From Bacteroidota bacterium (GTDB lineage: Bacteria > Bacteroidota > Bacteroidia > Cytophagales > Cyclobacteriaceae), in contig QGUY01000004.1 in NCBI GenBank assembly GCA_003242315.1, positions 1 through 43,710 on the forward strand: a DNA stretch of 43,710 nt. The letters run 5' to 3'. The notes beneath the pieces are model-generated. The model did no database searches. It was not told where the DNA came from and saw only the letters and a program-made list of their open reading frames with translations. This document shows, in pieces, positions 1-5,722 of this stretch; position 1 is the stretch's first letter, and each line of letters starts with the position of its first letter. The position numbers were made by a program, and so were the translations under genes.

Positions 1-320
1 CTGCTTGTTAATTTATAATCGTTGGCAAACTTGAAGCGTTCGAAGCTGAACCCAAGGCCAGGGTGTACGCTGAACTTGGTGGTGCCGATGCGTTTGTCGA
101 GCTGGTAGAAAATGTTCACGGTTCTTGAGCCCCAAAAACCAATGTCGAAGTCGTCGGGCGCATCAAGAGCCCGGTGGAAGCCAAACTCCAACACGAACGA
201 TCCGGGAAGGTCCGGGAGGCTCCTGCGGTTGGGCTGCGGAGTGTCCGACGTGTCCTGTGCCGTGGCGTTCAGGGACAGAACCGTTGTTAACAGGAGGATA
301 CAGACGGGCCTTATAGTCAT
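1..320 (-). CDS. Outer-membrane beta-barrel protein, C-terminus cut by window edge
   Basis: Partial gene. It starts at the ATG on the minus strand at 320 and runs off the left edge, so about 106 residues are visible. The N-terminus is a signal peptide (MTIRPVCILLLTTVLSLNATAQ) with the A-Q cleavage end common in Bacteroidota. The mature part has alternating aromatic/polar strands (VLEFGFHRA, NIFYQLDKRIG, FSVHPGLGFSFERFKF), the pattern of porin-like outer-membrane barrels such as the PorT/OMP_b-brl group. A full TTTG-N19-TATTTTTG promoter lies about 30 bases upstream and supports this start. The exact family and ligand cannot be told from the fragment. The barrel call is inference from composition and signal peptide. 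Confidence 0.7.
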   Translation of the reverse strand, partial: MTIRPVCILLLTTVLSLNATAQDTSDTPQPNRRSLPDLPGSFVLEFGFHRALDAPDDFDIGFWGSRTVNIFYQLDKRIGTTKFSVHPGLGFSFERFKFANDYKLTS

Positions 321-349
321 GTGCTGGGTAAAGCGTTTAAAATGAGTCC

Positions 350-380
350 CAAAAATAAGTTTTTTGCATGCAGGGCCAAA
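350..380 (-). promoter_or_regulatory. Promoter of the outer-membrane protein gene
   Basis: On the minus strand, a TTTG -33 box at 380-377 is followed by exactly 19 bases and a TATTTTTG -7 box at 357-350. This is a perfect match to the Bacteroidota housekeeping consensus. Transcription should begin near 343, giving a leader of about 24 bases before the ATG at 320. Confidence 0.75.
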
Positions 381-394
381 TCATTTCTTTGGCC
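374..394. repeat. Inverted repeat containing both -33 boxes of divergent promoters
   Basis: A perfect 7-base inverted repeat, GGCCAAA and TTTGGCC, with a 7-base spacer. The left arm holds the -33 TTTG (minus strand) of the outer-membrane protein gene. The right arm holds the -33 TTTG (plus strand) of tRNA-Arg. It may be a protein-binding site or only a by-product of symmetric promoters. Confidence 0.6.
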
Positions 395-418
395 GGGTAG
401 TTTTATTCTTTACATTTG
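388..418 (+). promoter_or_regulatory. Promoter of tRNA-Arg
   Basis: TTTG at 388-391, a 19-base spacer, then TACATTTG at 411-418. This is a full match to the Bacteroidota consensus. The predicted start near 425 leaves a leader of about 18 bases before the tRNA at 443. Confidence 0.75.
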
Positions 419-442
419 CAATCCCAAAATCGGGGCTTTCCC

Positions 443-516
443 GGGCTCGTAGCTTAATTGAATAGAGCATCTGACTACGGATCAGAAGGTTGGGGGTTTG
501 AATCCCTCCGAGCCCG
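443..516 (+). tRNA. tRNA-Arg (anticodon ACG)
   Basis: A 74-base cloverleaf can be folded by hand. The acceptor stem GGGCTCG (443-449) pairs with CGAGCCC (509-515), with discriminator G516. The anticodon stem TCTGA/TCAGA encloses the loop CTACGGA, giving anticodon ACG at 477-479; its A is normally deaminated to inosine to read CGN codons. The T stem GGGGG/CCCTC contains one G-T pair and the loop TTTGAAT. No CCA is encoded, so the tail would be added by the CCA-adding enzyme. Arginine identity follows from the anticodon. Confidence 0.95.
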
Positions 517-606
517 CAAACTCCCCCTCAGGCCTATCCCTTTCCGAATTCAGCCTACGCTGCTTAGCCCTTTTCAGGGATGAACCAAGCTTAAGAAAAG
601 TTTAAA

Positions 607-637
607 CGGTCAGTCAAAATTTGGTTTGATCTGACCG
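607..637 (+). other. Strong bulged hairpin
   Basis: CGGTCAG (607-613) plus TCAAA (614-618) pair with TTTGA (625-629) and CTGACCG (631-637). This leaves a 6-base loop ATTTGG and one bulged T at 630. The 12-pair stem is not followed by a T run, so it does not look like a rho-independent terminator. Confidence 0.55.
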
Positions 638-750
638 CTCATCCAGAAAACCAATGGTGTGTGCGGAACTTAGTATGGAATTCCCTATTTTTGATTTACC
701 TCTCGCAAAACGACACTACTCCAATCGGAATTTTCAAAAAAGGCTTCGGT

Positions 751-819
751 TCAACTTTTAACAGTTGAGGTTCGTTTTACCTGTTATACGGTTTGAAACA
801 CGAACGGTAAGAGCAACTG
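751..819 (+). promoter_or_regulatory. Candidate switching RNA leader of the gene at 858
   Basis: CAGTTG (762-767) can pair in two exclusive ways. It can pair upstream, as AGTTGA (763-768) with TCAACT (751-756) around a 6-base loop, or downstream with CAACTG (814-819). GTTCG (770-774) can pair with CGAAC (801-805), which nests inside the second option. TTACC (777-781) can pair with GGTAA (806-810), crossing the GTTCG stem as an H-type pseudoknot would. Competing stems just ahead of a start codon resemble attenuator or riboswitch leaders. Stems are short and no folding energy was computed. Confidence 0.3.
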
Positions 820-857
820 AAAGGAATTTAAGAGGTAGTTAACTTAAGTGTTGTGCT

Positions 858-1466
858 ATGAAACTTCGAATCAACCGCCCTCTCGACGGAAGGATGAAAG
901 CCATCGTTGAGAAGCGGAACAACCGTCTTCGGGAATTTTTCGCTTCCAAAAACCTTGACGTGGAGTTAACTGGGGATGCGGAGAATCCAATGATCGTCAT
1001 TGGCCAGGCCATCAGTATCGCCGCATACGTTAAGAACTTTGATCTGATATTTCTTGACAAGTCACACCAGGGTAACACCAAGAAGATATTCAAGCTCACC
1101 CATGAAGTAGCCGGAACGCGCGCGGAAGTACTGTCGGTAATGCAGGAGTCAGTGCACGTCGGACTCTTCCGGATACAGGAAAAGAATTCCGACCTGTTCC
1201 TTGCCGGCTACAATTTCAAGGATGTTGAAAATCGGAAAGGACGCTTCCCCGTCTTTGCGCGGGAGATGAGCATTGTGTACAAGACCAGTGAGCGGGCCGA
1301 AGAAATGCGGGCCATCCTGGAGGAAGACGGATACGAAGTGAAGGTGGTGAAGCCTGACCTCAACCGACTGAAGGTTCACCTCGGCTTCGTCCCGATGGTA
1401 GAGTACTACGACAAGAAGCCCGTCCTAACCGAAAAGGAAGTTCACACCAACGAACAGCAGGGATAG
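858..1466 (+). CDS. Conserved-looking protein of unknown function
   Basis: 202 residues, soluble, with no signal peptide or membrane segment. I do not recognise the family. The N-terminal half alternates hydrophobic strands and charged helices (ENPMIVIGQAISIAAYVKNFDLIFLDK). The middle is rich in charged residues (RIQEKNSDLFLAGYNFKDVE), and a later part (AEEMRAILEEDGYEVKVVKP) reads like a beta-alpha-beta element. Codon use and frame integrity look like a real gene. No clear Shine-Dalgarno sequence precedes the ATG. The stop is 8 bases from the stop of the convergent isomerase gene. The long structured leader is its most notable feature. Confidence 0.75.
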   Translation: MKLRINRPLDGRMKAIVEKRNNRLREFFASKNLDVELTGDAENPMIVIGQAISIAAYVKNFDLIFLDKSHQGNTKKIFKLTHEVAGTRAEVLSVMQESVHVGLFRIQEKNSDLFLAGYNFKDVENRKGRFPVFAREMSIVYKTSERAEEMRAILEEDGYEVKVVKPDLNRLKVHLGFVPMVEYYDKKPVLTEKEVHTNEQQG

Positions 1467-1474
1467 CCTGGGGA

Positions 1475-1948
1475 CTATTCGTGATGATGCCCACCCGGGG
1501 CATGGACGTGCCCGTGCTGGAGTTCTTCTGGCGTGGCCGGACGTACGTCCACAACCTCCACCTCAAAGTAAAGGTCAACGCCGGCAAGCGGGTGATTGCC
1601 GTCTACGGTGACGGTATCCTGATCCACCTCGGTTACCGTCACAGTCTCACCACGGTTGGTGCTGAACCGCATGCCGGGCCGAACTTCCTGACCGCCAAAG
1701 GCCGCCTTCGGCACCTTTTGAATAAGCTGCGGATTAAGTTCCCCATAGCCTTTTTCGGGTGTCACACGGATGTCAAACTTCTCGCCCTTCTCTCTGCCTT
1801 CGAGGCCTTCTTCCATGCCCGGGATCAGGTTGCCAATGCCCTGAATGTAGTACAAAGGATCGCGACCTTCACTTGAGTCAAGTATGTTTCCTTGATTGTC
1901 TTTCAGCGTATAATGAATCGCGGCGACCCGGTGCTTCGTGATTTGCAT
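1475..1948 (-). CDS. FKBP-type peptidyl-prolyl isomerase, SlyD-like
   Basis: 157 residues. It begins MQITKHRVAAIHYTLKD, the usual SlyD N-terminus, followed by the FKBP core (GNLIPGMEEGLEGREKGEKF, PEKGYGE). An insert-in-flap chaperone domain follows at about residues 70-127 (FSTNRGETVTVTEVD, VDGNHPLAGVDLYFEVEV). The tail HGHVHAPGGHHHE is histidine-rich, as in SlyD metal-binding tails. Such proteins catalyse prolyl isomerisation and act as chaperones in the cytoplasm. Residues at or near the active site that can be read are the GxGxLIPGME and NHPLAG motifs. The start at 1948 is preferred to an ATG at 2020 because it gives the canonical N-terminus and because a -7 box at 2023-2030 puts transcription start close to 2016. 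Confidence 0.92.
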   Translation of the reverse strand: MQITKHRVAAIHYTLKDNQGNILDSSEGRDPLYYIQGIGNLIPGMEEGLEGREKGEKFDIRVTPEKGYGELNPQLIQKVPKAAFGGQEVRPGMRFSTNRGETVTVTEVDQDTVTVDGNHPLAGVDLYFEVEVVDVRPATPEELQHGHVHAPGGHHHE

Positions 1949-2022
1949 GTGATGTTGTAGTTTAAGATGGAACATACGAGGGATGGAATTTACAGGGGAC
2001 CCGCGGATGCCAACCCTCATGT

Positions 2023-2030
2023 CAAAGGTA
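2023..2030 (-). promoter_or_regulatory. -7 promoter box of the FKBP isomerase gene
   Basis: TACCTTTG on the minus strand matches TAnnTTTG. No TTG is found at the ideal distance, only a T-run, so this is a partial promoter. It implies a leader of about 68 bases. Confidence 0.45.
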
Positions 2031-2137
2031 GAACATTGAAGGAAAAAACCTTAGTCCGAAGCCAAAGTAATTCATCATGACCCCTCGCCAACCCTTGTAT
2101 TTATTGGGATTTTCTTGAATCGAACAAAAGGAAAAAA

Positions 2138-2167
2138 TTGGTTCACATCAAAAAGCGTATAACTTTG
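2138..2167 (+). promoter_or_regulatory. Promoter of the HU gene
   Basis: TTG at 2138-2140, a 19-base spacer and TAACTTTG at 2160-2167. Predicted start near 2174 gives a leader of about 21 bases before the ATG at 2195. Confidence 0.75.
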
Positions 2168-2194
2168 CGCACCAGTATTTATAATAATTCATTT

Positions 2195-2464
2195 ATGAAC
2201 AAAGCTGAACTGGTTTCCAAAATTGCCGAAGATGCCGGCATCACTAAGGCGCAGGCAGGTGCCGCCCTTGAGTCATTTGTCGAAGGCGTCACCAAAACGC
2301 TGAAGAAGGGCGATAAGCTTACTTTGGTAGGTTTCGGAACGTTCTCTGTGTCCAAGCGGGCTGCTCGCGTAGGTCGCAACCCTCAAACCGGAGAAACGAT
2401 CAAGATCAAGGCAAAGAAGGTTGCTCGCTTCAAGCCAGGCAAGGAACTAACTGCCAAGCTCTGA
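2195..2464 (+). CDS. HU-family DNA-binding protein
   Basis: 89 residues, the standard HU length. It starts MNKAELVSKIAEDAGITKAQA and contains the dimer helices, the VGFGTFSVSKRAARVGRNPQTG signature region and the flexible DNA-binding arm (RNPQTGETIKIKAKKVARF), ending KPGKELTAKL. HU dimers bend and compact DNA in the nucleoid. An earlier in-frame GTG at 2138 would add 19 residues not found in the family and lies inside the promoter, so the ATG at 2195 is chosen. The gene is monocistronic: own promoter, and a strong terminator 17 bases after the stop. Confidence 0.97.
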   Translation: MNKAELVSKIAEDAGITKAQAGAALESFVEGVTKTLKKGDKLTLVGFGTFSVSKRAARVGRNPQTGETIKIKAKKVARFKPGKELTAKL

Positions 2465-2481
2465 GAAACAAACAACCCCTG

Positions 2482-2519
2482 AAAACCCCGGTCTCCAAAG
2501 GCCGGGGTTTTCTGTTTTT
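2482..2519 (+). terminator. Rho-independent terminator after HU
   Basis: AAAACCCCGG (2482-2491) and CCGGGGTTTT (2502-2511) form a perfect 10-base stem with a 10-base loop, followed by CTGTTTTTG. This is a strong intrinsic terminator for HU. Confidence 0.9.
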
Positions 2520-2569
2520 GTCGTCTTGCCAATTAATGGTATTTTTATAGGTTGTAACCTGCGTGCGGT

Positions 2570-2983
2570 ATGAAAAAGCTCTTGATCGCTTTCGCCATTG
2601 TGTTGTGGGCCTCCTGCGATGAAGAGACCCTTTCCCTGAACGGCCGATGGAAACTTGCGCACTATTACAACACCCAAACCGGGGCTGTCGATGGAAAACT
2701 CATGCAGGTGCAACACCCCATCGTTCTCACATTTTCCGGTGACGGCCGCGCTGGCGCCATACATACCGATAGCCTCGGCGGCCCAATGCTGGGCATCTAT
2801 GAGATCGGCGCCCGAAACCGGTTTACATTTACTTCCTTCGGAAACCTGTATGCACACGATGAGTGGAGCACCATGCTCCTCCAAAGTATCTCCAATGCCG
2901 ACTTCGTGAAAATCTCCGACAACTCCCTCAACATCTCGTGCAACCAGGGACGCGAAGTACTGCTCTTCGTTCGCGATAACTAA
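2570..2983 (+). CDS. Small lipoprotein of unknown function
   Basis: 137 residues. The N-terminus MKKLLIAFAIVLWASC is a lipoprotein signal peptide with a lipobox (LWAS-C16). The mature protein starts CDEETLSLNG. It then reads like a lipocalin-type or META-like small barrel: NGRWKLAHYYN, IVLTFSGDGRAGAIHTD, MLGIYEIGARNRFTFTSFG. Acidic residues directly after the lipid-modified cysteine resemble the surface-export signal of Bacteroidota lipoproteins, which would put it on the cell surface; this is inference. The start is fixed by the signal peptide. A weak promoter (TTG at 2526, then TAGGTTGT at 2548) may drive it. Function unknown. Confidence 0.85.
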   Translation: MKKLLIAFAIVLWASCDEETLSLNGRWKLAHYYNTQTGAVDGKLMQVQHPIVLTFSGDGRAGAIHTDSLGGPMLGIYEIGARNRFTFTSFGNLYAHDEWSTMLLQSISNADFVKISDNSLNISCNQGREVLLFVRDN

Positions 2984-3015
2984 TCCGCCACCATCCTGCA
3001 AAGTTTCATAATCTA

Positions 3016-3046
3016 TTTGCCAGTTAGATACCGATTGGTATCTTTG
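3016..3046 (+). promoter_or_regulatory. Promoter of the TetR-family regulator gene
   Basis: TTTG at 3016-3019, a 19-base spacer and TATCTTTG at 3039-3046, a perfect consensus match. The -7 box ends only 3 bases before the ATG at 3050, so transcription should begin at or next to the start codon, giving a leaderless or nearly leaderless mRNA. The operator sits between the two boxes and overlaps the -7 box. Confidence 0.8.
3026..3043. promoter_or_regulatory. Palindromic operator in the tetR promoter
   Basis: AGATACC-GATT-GGTATCT: perfect 7-base arms around a 4-base centre. The core 14 bases ATACCGATTGGTAT recur exactly at 3679-3692 before the next gene. Its place between the -33 and -7 boxes is the classic position for repression, so autoregulation by the adjacent TetR protein is likely. 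Confidence 0.8.
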
Positions 3047-3049
3047 TGT

Positions 3050-3640
3050 ATGCGCAACCCGGAGTACACGAAAAAGAGAATCCTGCAACGCTCGGCAGTG
3101 TTGTTCAATACACGGGGCTACCAGGCTACCTCGGTCAGCGACATCACAGACGCTACCGGTTTTACCAAGGGTGCCATATACCGCCACTTTAAGAACAAGG
3201 AGGAACTCGAACGGCAGTCGCTCGCGACGATGGCAGAAGCGATGTATGAAAAAATGCGAGCTGTCGTAAAGCCGGAGCCAACAGCCGGCAAAAAGCTGCG
3301 CGCCATCTTCGGCTTCTTCGAATCGTATATCACAGATCCCCCATTCAAGGGAGGATGCCCCCTGATGAATGCCGCTATCGAGTCCGATGACGCTAACCCC
3401 GTGTTGAAACGCGAAGCGCTCAAAATACTCGACACACTCAGGAAATCCATTGTGAAAATCATCGAGAATGGAGTGAAGCACAAGCAGATCAAACCTGGTG
3501 TCAACGCGGAATTTTATGCAACACTGATAATCGCTTCCCTCGAAGGCGCAATCATGATGGGACGCCTCCAGGGCGATAACAACGACATACGACGCATACT
3601 AAAACACCTGACGGCACAACTCGAAGCAATTGAATTGTAA
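3050..3640 (+). CDS. TetR/AcrR-family transcriptional regulator
   Basis: 196 residues. The N-terminal DNA-binding domain is clear: YTKKRILQRSAVLFNTRGY, then the helix-turn-helix TSVSDITDATGFTKGAIYRHF (about residues 27-47) and KNKEELERQ. The C-terminal ligand and dimer domain contains the GGCPLMNAAIESDD segment seen in one large TetR subgroup (compare GCP-type motifs in the YxaF/AcuR-like branch). It likely represses itself and the hydrolase downstream by binding the two identical palindromes. The start at 3050 gives the normal N-terminus; an upstream in-frame start at 3017 lies inside the promoter. The ligand is unknown. The cysteine in GGCPLM could be a redox or electrophile sensor, which is speculation. 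Confidence 0.95.
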   Translation: MRNPEYTKKRILQRSAVLFNTRGYQATSVSDITDATGFTKGAIYRHFKNKEELERQSLATMAEAMYEKMRAVVKPEPTAGKKLRAIFGFFESYITDPPFKGGCPLMNAAIESDDANPVLKREALKILDTLRKSIVKIIENGVKHKQIKPGVNAEFYATLIIASLEGAIMMGRLQGDNNDIRRILKHLTAQLEAIEL

Positions 3641-3665
3641 CCTTCGAAACATTCTGCCGTTCTCT

Positions 3666-3697
3666 TTTGAATATGAAGATACCGATTGGTATTTAAG
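3666..3697 (+). promoter_or_regulatory. Probable promoter of the alpha/beta hydrolase gene
   Basis: TTTG at 3666-3669 and a weak -7 box TATTTAAG at 3690-3697, 20 bases apart. The layout mirrors the tetR promoter: the operator starts 7 bases after the -33 box and touches the -7 box. The poor -7 match makes this uncertain. Confidence 0.45.
3677..3694. promoter_or_regulatory. Second copy of the TetR operator, before the hydrolase gene
   Basis: AGATACC-GATT-GGTATTT. The 16 bases AGATACCGATTGGTAT are identical to the site at 3026-3041; only the outermost right arm differs by one base. Exact reuse of the same sequence at two promoters points to one regulator, most simply the TetR protein encoded between them. 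Confidence 0.8.
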
Positions 3698-3711
3698 AAA
3701 ATGTTGACGAC

Positions 3712-4593
3712 ATGAACAACCTCGTATTTCGGCTCGCCGGCGCCTACCTCAACACGATGGCACGCGTCGCCCCCACGAAGGCTGCATCTCAGGCATTAAA
3801 CCTGTTTTGTTATCCGGTCCGACCGCGCCTGAAACCCCGCCACAAGGCTTTTCTCGACGGCGCCGAGAAGTTTCAATTTTCACATGGTGCAACAAAGCTC
3901 CAGGGATACCGCTGGGGGCGCGGCAAAATGAAACTCCTCTTCATTCACGGGTGGCAGAGCAACACGTTCCGCTGGCGGCCCTATGTACAACACCTTCTCG
4001 GAAAGGATACTTCGATATACGCTTTCGACGCCCCAGGGCACGGACTGTCAGAGGGCAAGTTTCTCTCGGTACCGTTATACAGTGATGTCATACAACGTTT
4101 TATTGACGATCATGGCGAGATGGATGCTGTCGTCGGTCACTCCATCGGCAGTTTCTCTCTATTGCACGCGCTGTACGAAAACCCTTCTCTTCCGATTAAC
4201 CGGCTCGTCCTCCTGGCGCCTCCGGGAGAGGCAACTGACTTCGTCGCGCACTTCAGCAATCAACTAAAACTGACACCTCGTGCCGTTGACCTTGCTGTGC
4301 GAGAGTTCGAAAAGGTGTTCGGTGTTCCGGTGACATATTATTCCACCACAAAGTTTGCTTCCCGCATTGACAGACCGGGACTCATCATCCACGATGAGCA
4401 GGATGATCAGACACCCATCCACTATGCCCGGGCGATAAACAGTCTTTGGAAGTCGTCGCAACTCATTGAAACCAGTGGCCTGGGTCATAATCTTCGATCA
4501 CCAAAAGTCGCCGAAATGGTCTGCAACTACCTTATCAATTCAAACGGATCCAACGCCAACTGGAGTCACTACGAAAGGCAATTGCATCTCTGA
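3712..4593 (+). CDS. Alpha/beta hydrolase
   Basis: 293 residues, with no clear signal peptide. The fold motifs are in order: oxyanion strand LLFIHGWQSNTFRW (about 75-88), DAPGHGLSEG (106-115), nucleophile elbow GHSIGS with Ser144, acid in HDEQDDQTPI (Asp231 or Asp232), and catalytic His259 in SGLGHN. The triad is therefore complete. It is probably an esterase or lipase-like enzyme; the substrate cannot be inferred. It lies 71 bases downstream of the TetR gene and shares its operator, so it is likely induced by the TetR ligand, possibly its own substrate. Its 3' end overlaps the 3' end of the convergent cyclase gene by 54 bases. Confidence 0.92.
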   Translation: MNNLVFRLAGAYLNTMARVAPTKAASQALNLFCYPVRPRLKPRHKAFLDGAEKFQFSHGATKLQGYRWGRGKMKLLFIHGWQSNTFRWRPYVQHLLGKDTSIYAFDAPGHGLSEGKFLSVPLYSDVIQRFIDDHGEMDAVVGHSIGSFSLLHALYENPSLPINRLVLLAPPGEATDFVAHFSNQLKLTPRAVDLAVREFEKVFGVPVTYYSTTKFASRIDRPGLIIHDEQDDQTPIHYARAINSLWKSSQLIETSGLGHNLRSPKVAEMVCNYLINSNGSNANWSHYERQLHL

Positions 4594-5700
4594 GTCGTTT
4601 GCAAGCTCGTACACAGGCATAGTCCTGTTCTTCCCCCTAAGTCGGAGTTCTTCGCGAATTTTGAAATGCGACCGCCACGAAGGAGACAATCGTTCATAGA
4701 AAGCTTCGGAGATCAACAAATCCCGATCCAGGTCGGCGCACAGTCGCTCCAATCGTGCGGTGGTATTGATTGTATCTCCGTGGAATACAATCTCGCTCTT
4801 GACTTCTCCAACCTCGCCGCAAACGACGGGACCGCAATGCAGCGCTCCTTTGAAGTCGGGCGTCATACCGTACATCGCTTGGTATTTGTCTCCAAGGGTA
4901 GCCAGTTTGCTTCGGCAGTGCATGTAAGCAAGCAGACACCTGTCGGTCGCCATGCGCTCCTTCATTTTCCACGATACCACCACCTCATCGCCTACATAGT
5001 GATGAATTTTTCCTCCTGCCATCATAATCGGATCAGTGACGTCGTGAAAGAAATCGTTCAACAGATTATGATAGGCCATGTCACCCAGCGTTTCTGCGCG
5101 GCCGACGGAGTTGTTCAGATCGAGAAACATGAAGACGCGGTTTTCTGTTCTCGGTCTGAAATAACGACCCGATACAAAGTTCAGCAGGACACCCTGTCCG
5201 AGTTTTCGGTTAATCTCTCGCACGAAAATGATTATGGACACGAGCGATAGGCTGTAGAGTACGATCAGTATGAAATCCTCTTCCATCAGGAAGTGACGGA
5301 ATGCCTCCGAGGTCATCGTTTCTGCCAGGGTGTAATCCCATTGGATCGACCTCGATATGAGAATGACCGCGAATACATCGAGGGTGATTACGGATGTGTA
5401 CAACAATGACTTGATCAAAACCAGCGCGAGAAAAGACGTGCGCTTTCGGACCGACTGTAAAAGGAAAAGCTCGATCAGGCTTACCGCGATTCCGCCCGTA
5501 AAGCCGATGATAAATCCATTGATAAATGGCACGGCGCTGGCAAATCCATCACCGATCATCGGATAAAAAAGCCCCAGGGTCGATCCGCTTGCTGTAATCC
5601 ATACCGCTTGCTGCCACTTTGCGGAAGCAAAAGCGGTGGACAAATGGCGGTGGTTCTTTGTTGCCATAGGGCCAAGGGAAATACTTAATGCCGGTTCCAT
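4540..5700 (-). CDS. Membrane-anchored class III adenylate/guanylate cyclase
   Basis: 386 residues. The N-terminal half (about 30-160) holds four hydrophobic segments, including SLIELFLL, LALVLIKSLLYTSVITL and FILIVLYSLSLVSIIIFV. The C-terminal half is a class III cyclase catalytic domain. Metal-binding aspartates are in FMFLDLN (Asp194) and YVGDEVVVSW (Asp238). The transition-state Asn and Arg are in GDTINTTARL (Asn312, Arg316). The adenine-selecting lysine position before VGD appears to be His234, so the product is uncertain. The ATG at 5667 (MATKNHRHL) is an alternative start, favoured if the TAGCTTTG box at 5706-5713 is the promoter. The C-terminus overlaps the convergent hydrolase gene by 54 bases. 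It is the last gene of a minus-strand run that includes the CHAT gene. Confidence 0.88.
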   Translation of the reverse strand: MEPALSISLGPMATKNHRHLSTAFASAKWQQAVWITASGSTLGLFYPMIGDGFASAVPFINGFIIGFTGGIAVSLIELFLLQSVRKRTSFLALVLIKSLLYTSVITLDVFAVILISRSIQWDYTLAETMTSEAFRHFLMEEDFILIVLYSLSLVSIIIFVREINRKLGQGVLLNFVSGRYFRPRTENRVFMFLDLNNSVGRAETLGDMAYHNLLNDFFHDVTDPIMMAGGKIHHYVGDEVVVSWKMKERMATDRCLLAYMHCRSKLATLGDKYQAMYGMTPDFKGALHCGPVVCGEVGEVKSEIVFHGDTINTTARLERLCADLDRDLLISEAFYERLSPSWRSHFKIREELRLRGKNRTMPVYELANDSEMQLPFVVTPVGVGSV

Positions 5701-5705
5701 GGTGG

Positions 5706-5713
5706 CAAAGCTA
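5706..5713 (-). promoter_or_regulatory. -7 box before the cyclase gene
   Basis: TAGCTTTG on the minus strand matches TAnnTTTG. It ends 5 bases before the ATG at 5700, so transcription would begin near that codon; the ATG at 5667 would then have a leader of about 33 bases. No TTG is seen at the ideal -33 spacing. Confidence 0.4.
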
Positions 5714-5722
5714 GCGGAGGTC

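Larger units (their letters stand above)
517..857 (+). other. Gene-free stretch of 340 bases with several possible RNA structures
   Basis: No convincing reading frame lies between the tRNA and the ATG at 858. It contains a strong hairpin at 607-637. It also has a TATTTTTG -7 motif at 686-693, without a clear -33 partner. A set of mutually exclusive pairings lies at 751-819, close to the downstream start codon. The stretch could be a long regulatory leader, or could hold a small RNA. Confidence 0.45.

Noticed and set aside
607..637. Transcription terminator after tRNA-Arg
   Set aside because: The stem is strong, but it is 90 bases after the tRNA and no T run follows.
2447..3481. Long open frame of 344 codons on the minus strand
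   Set aside because: It lies antisense to the lipoprotein and TetR genes, both of which have clear family motifs. Its translation shows no recognisable domain.
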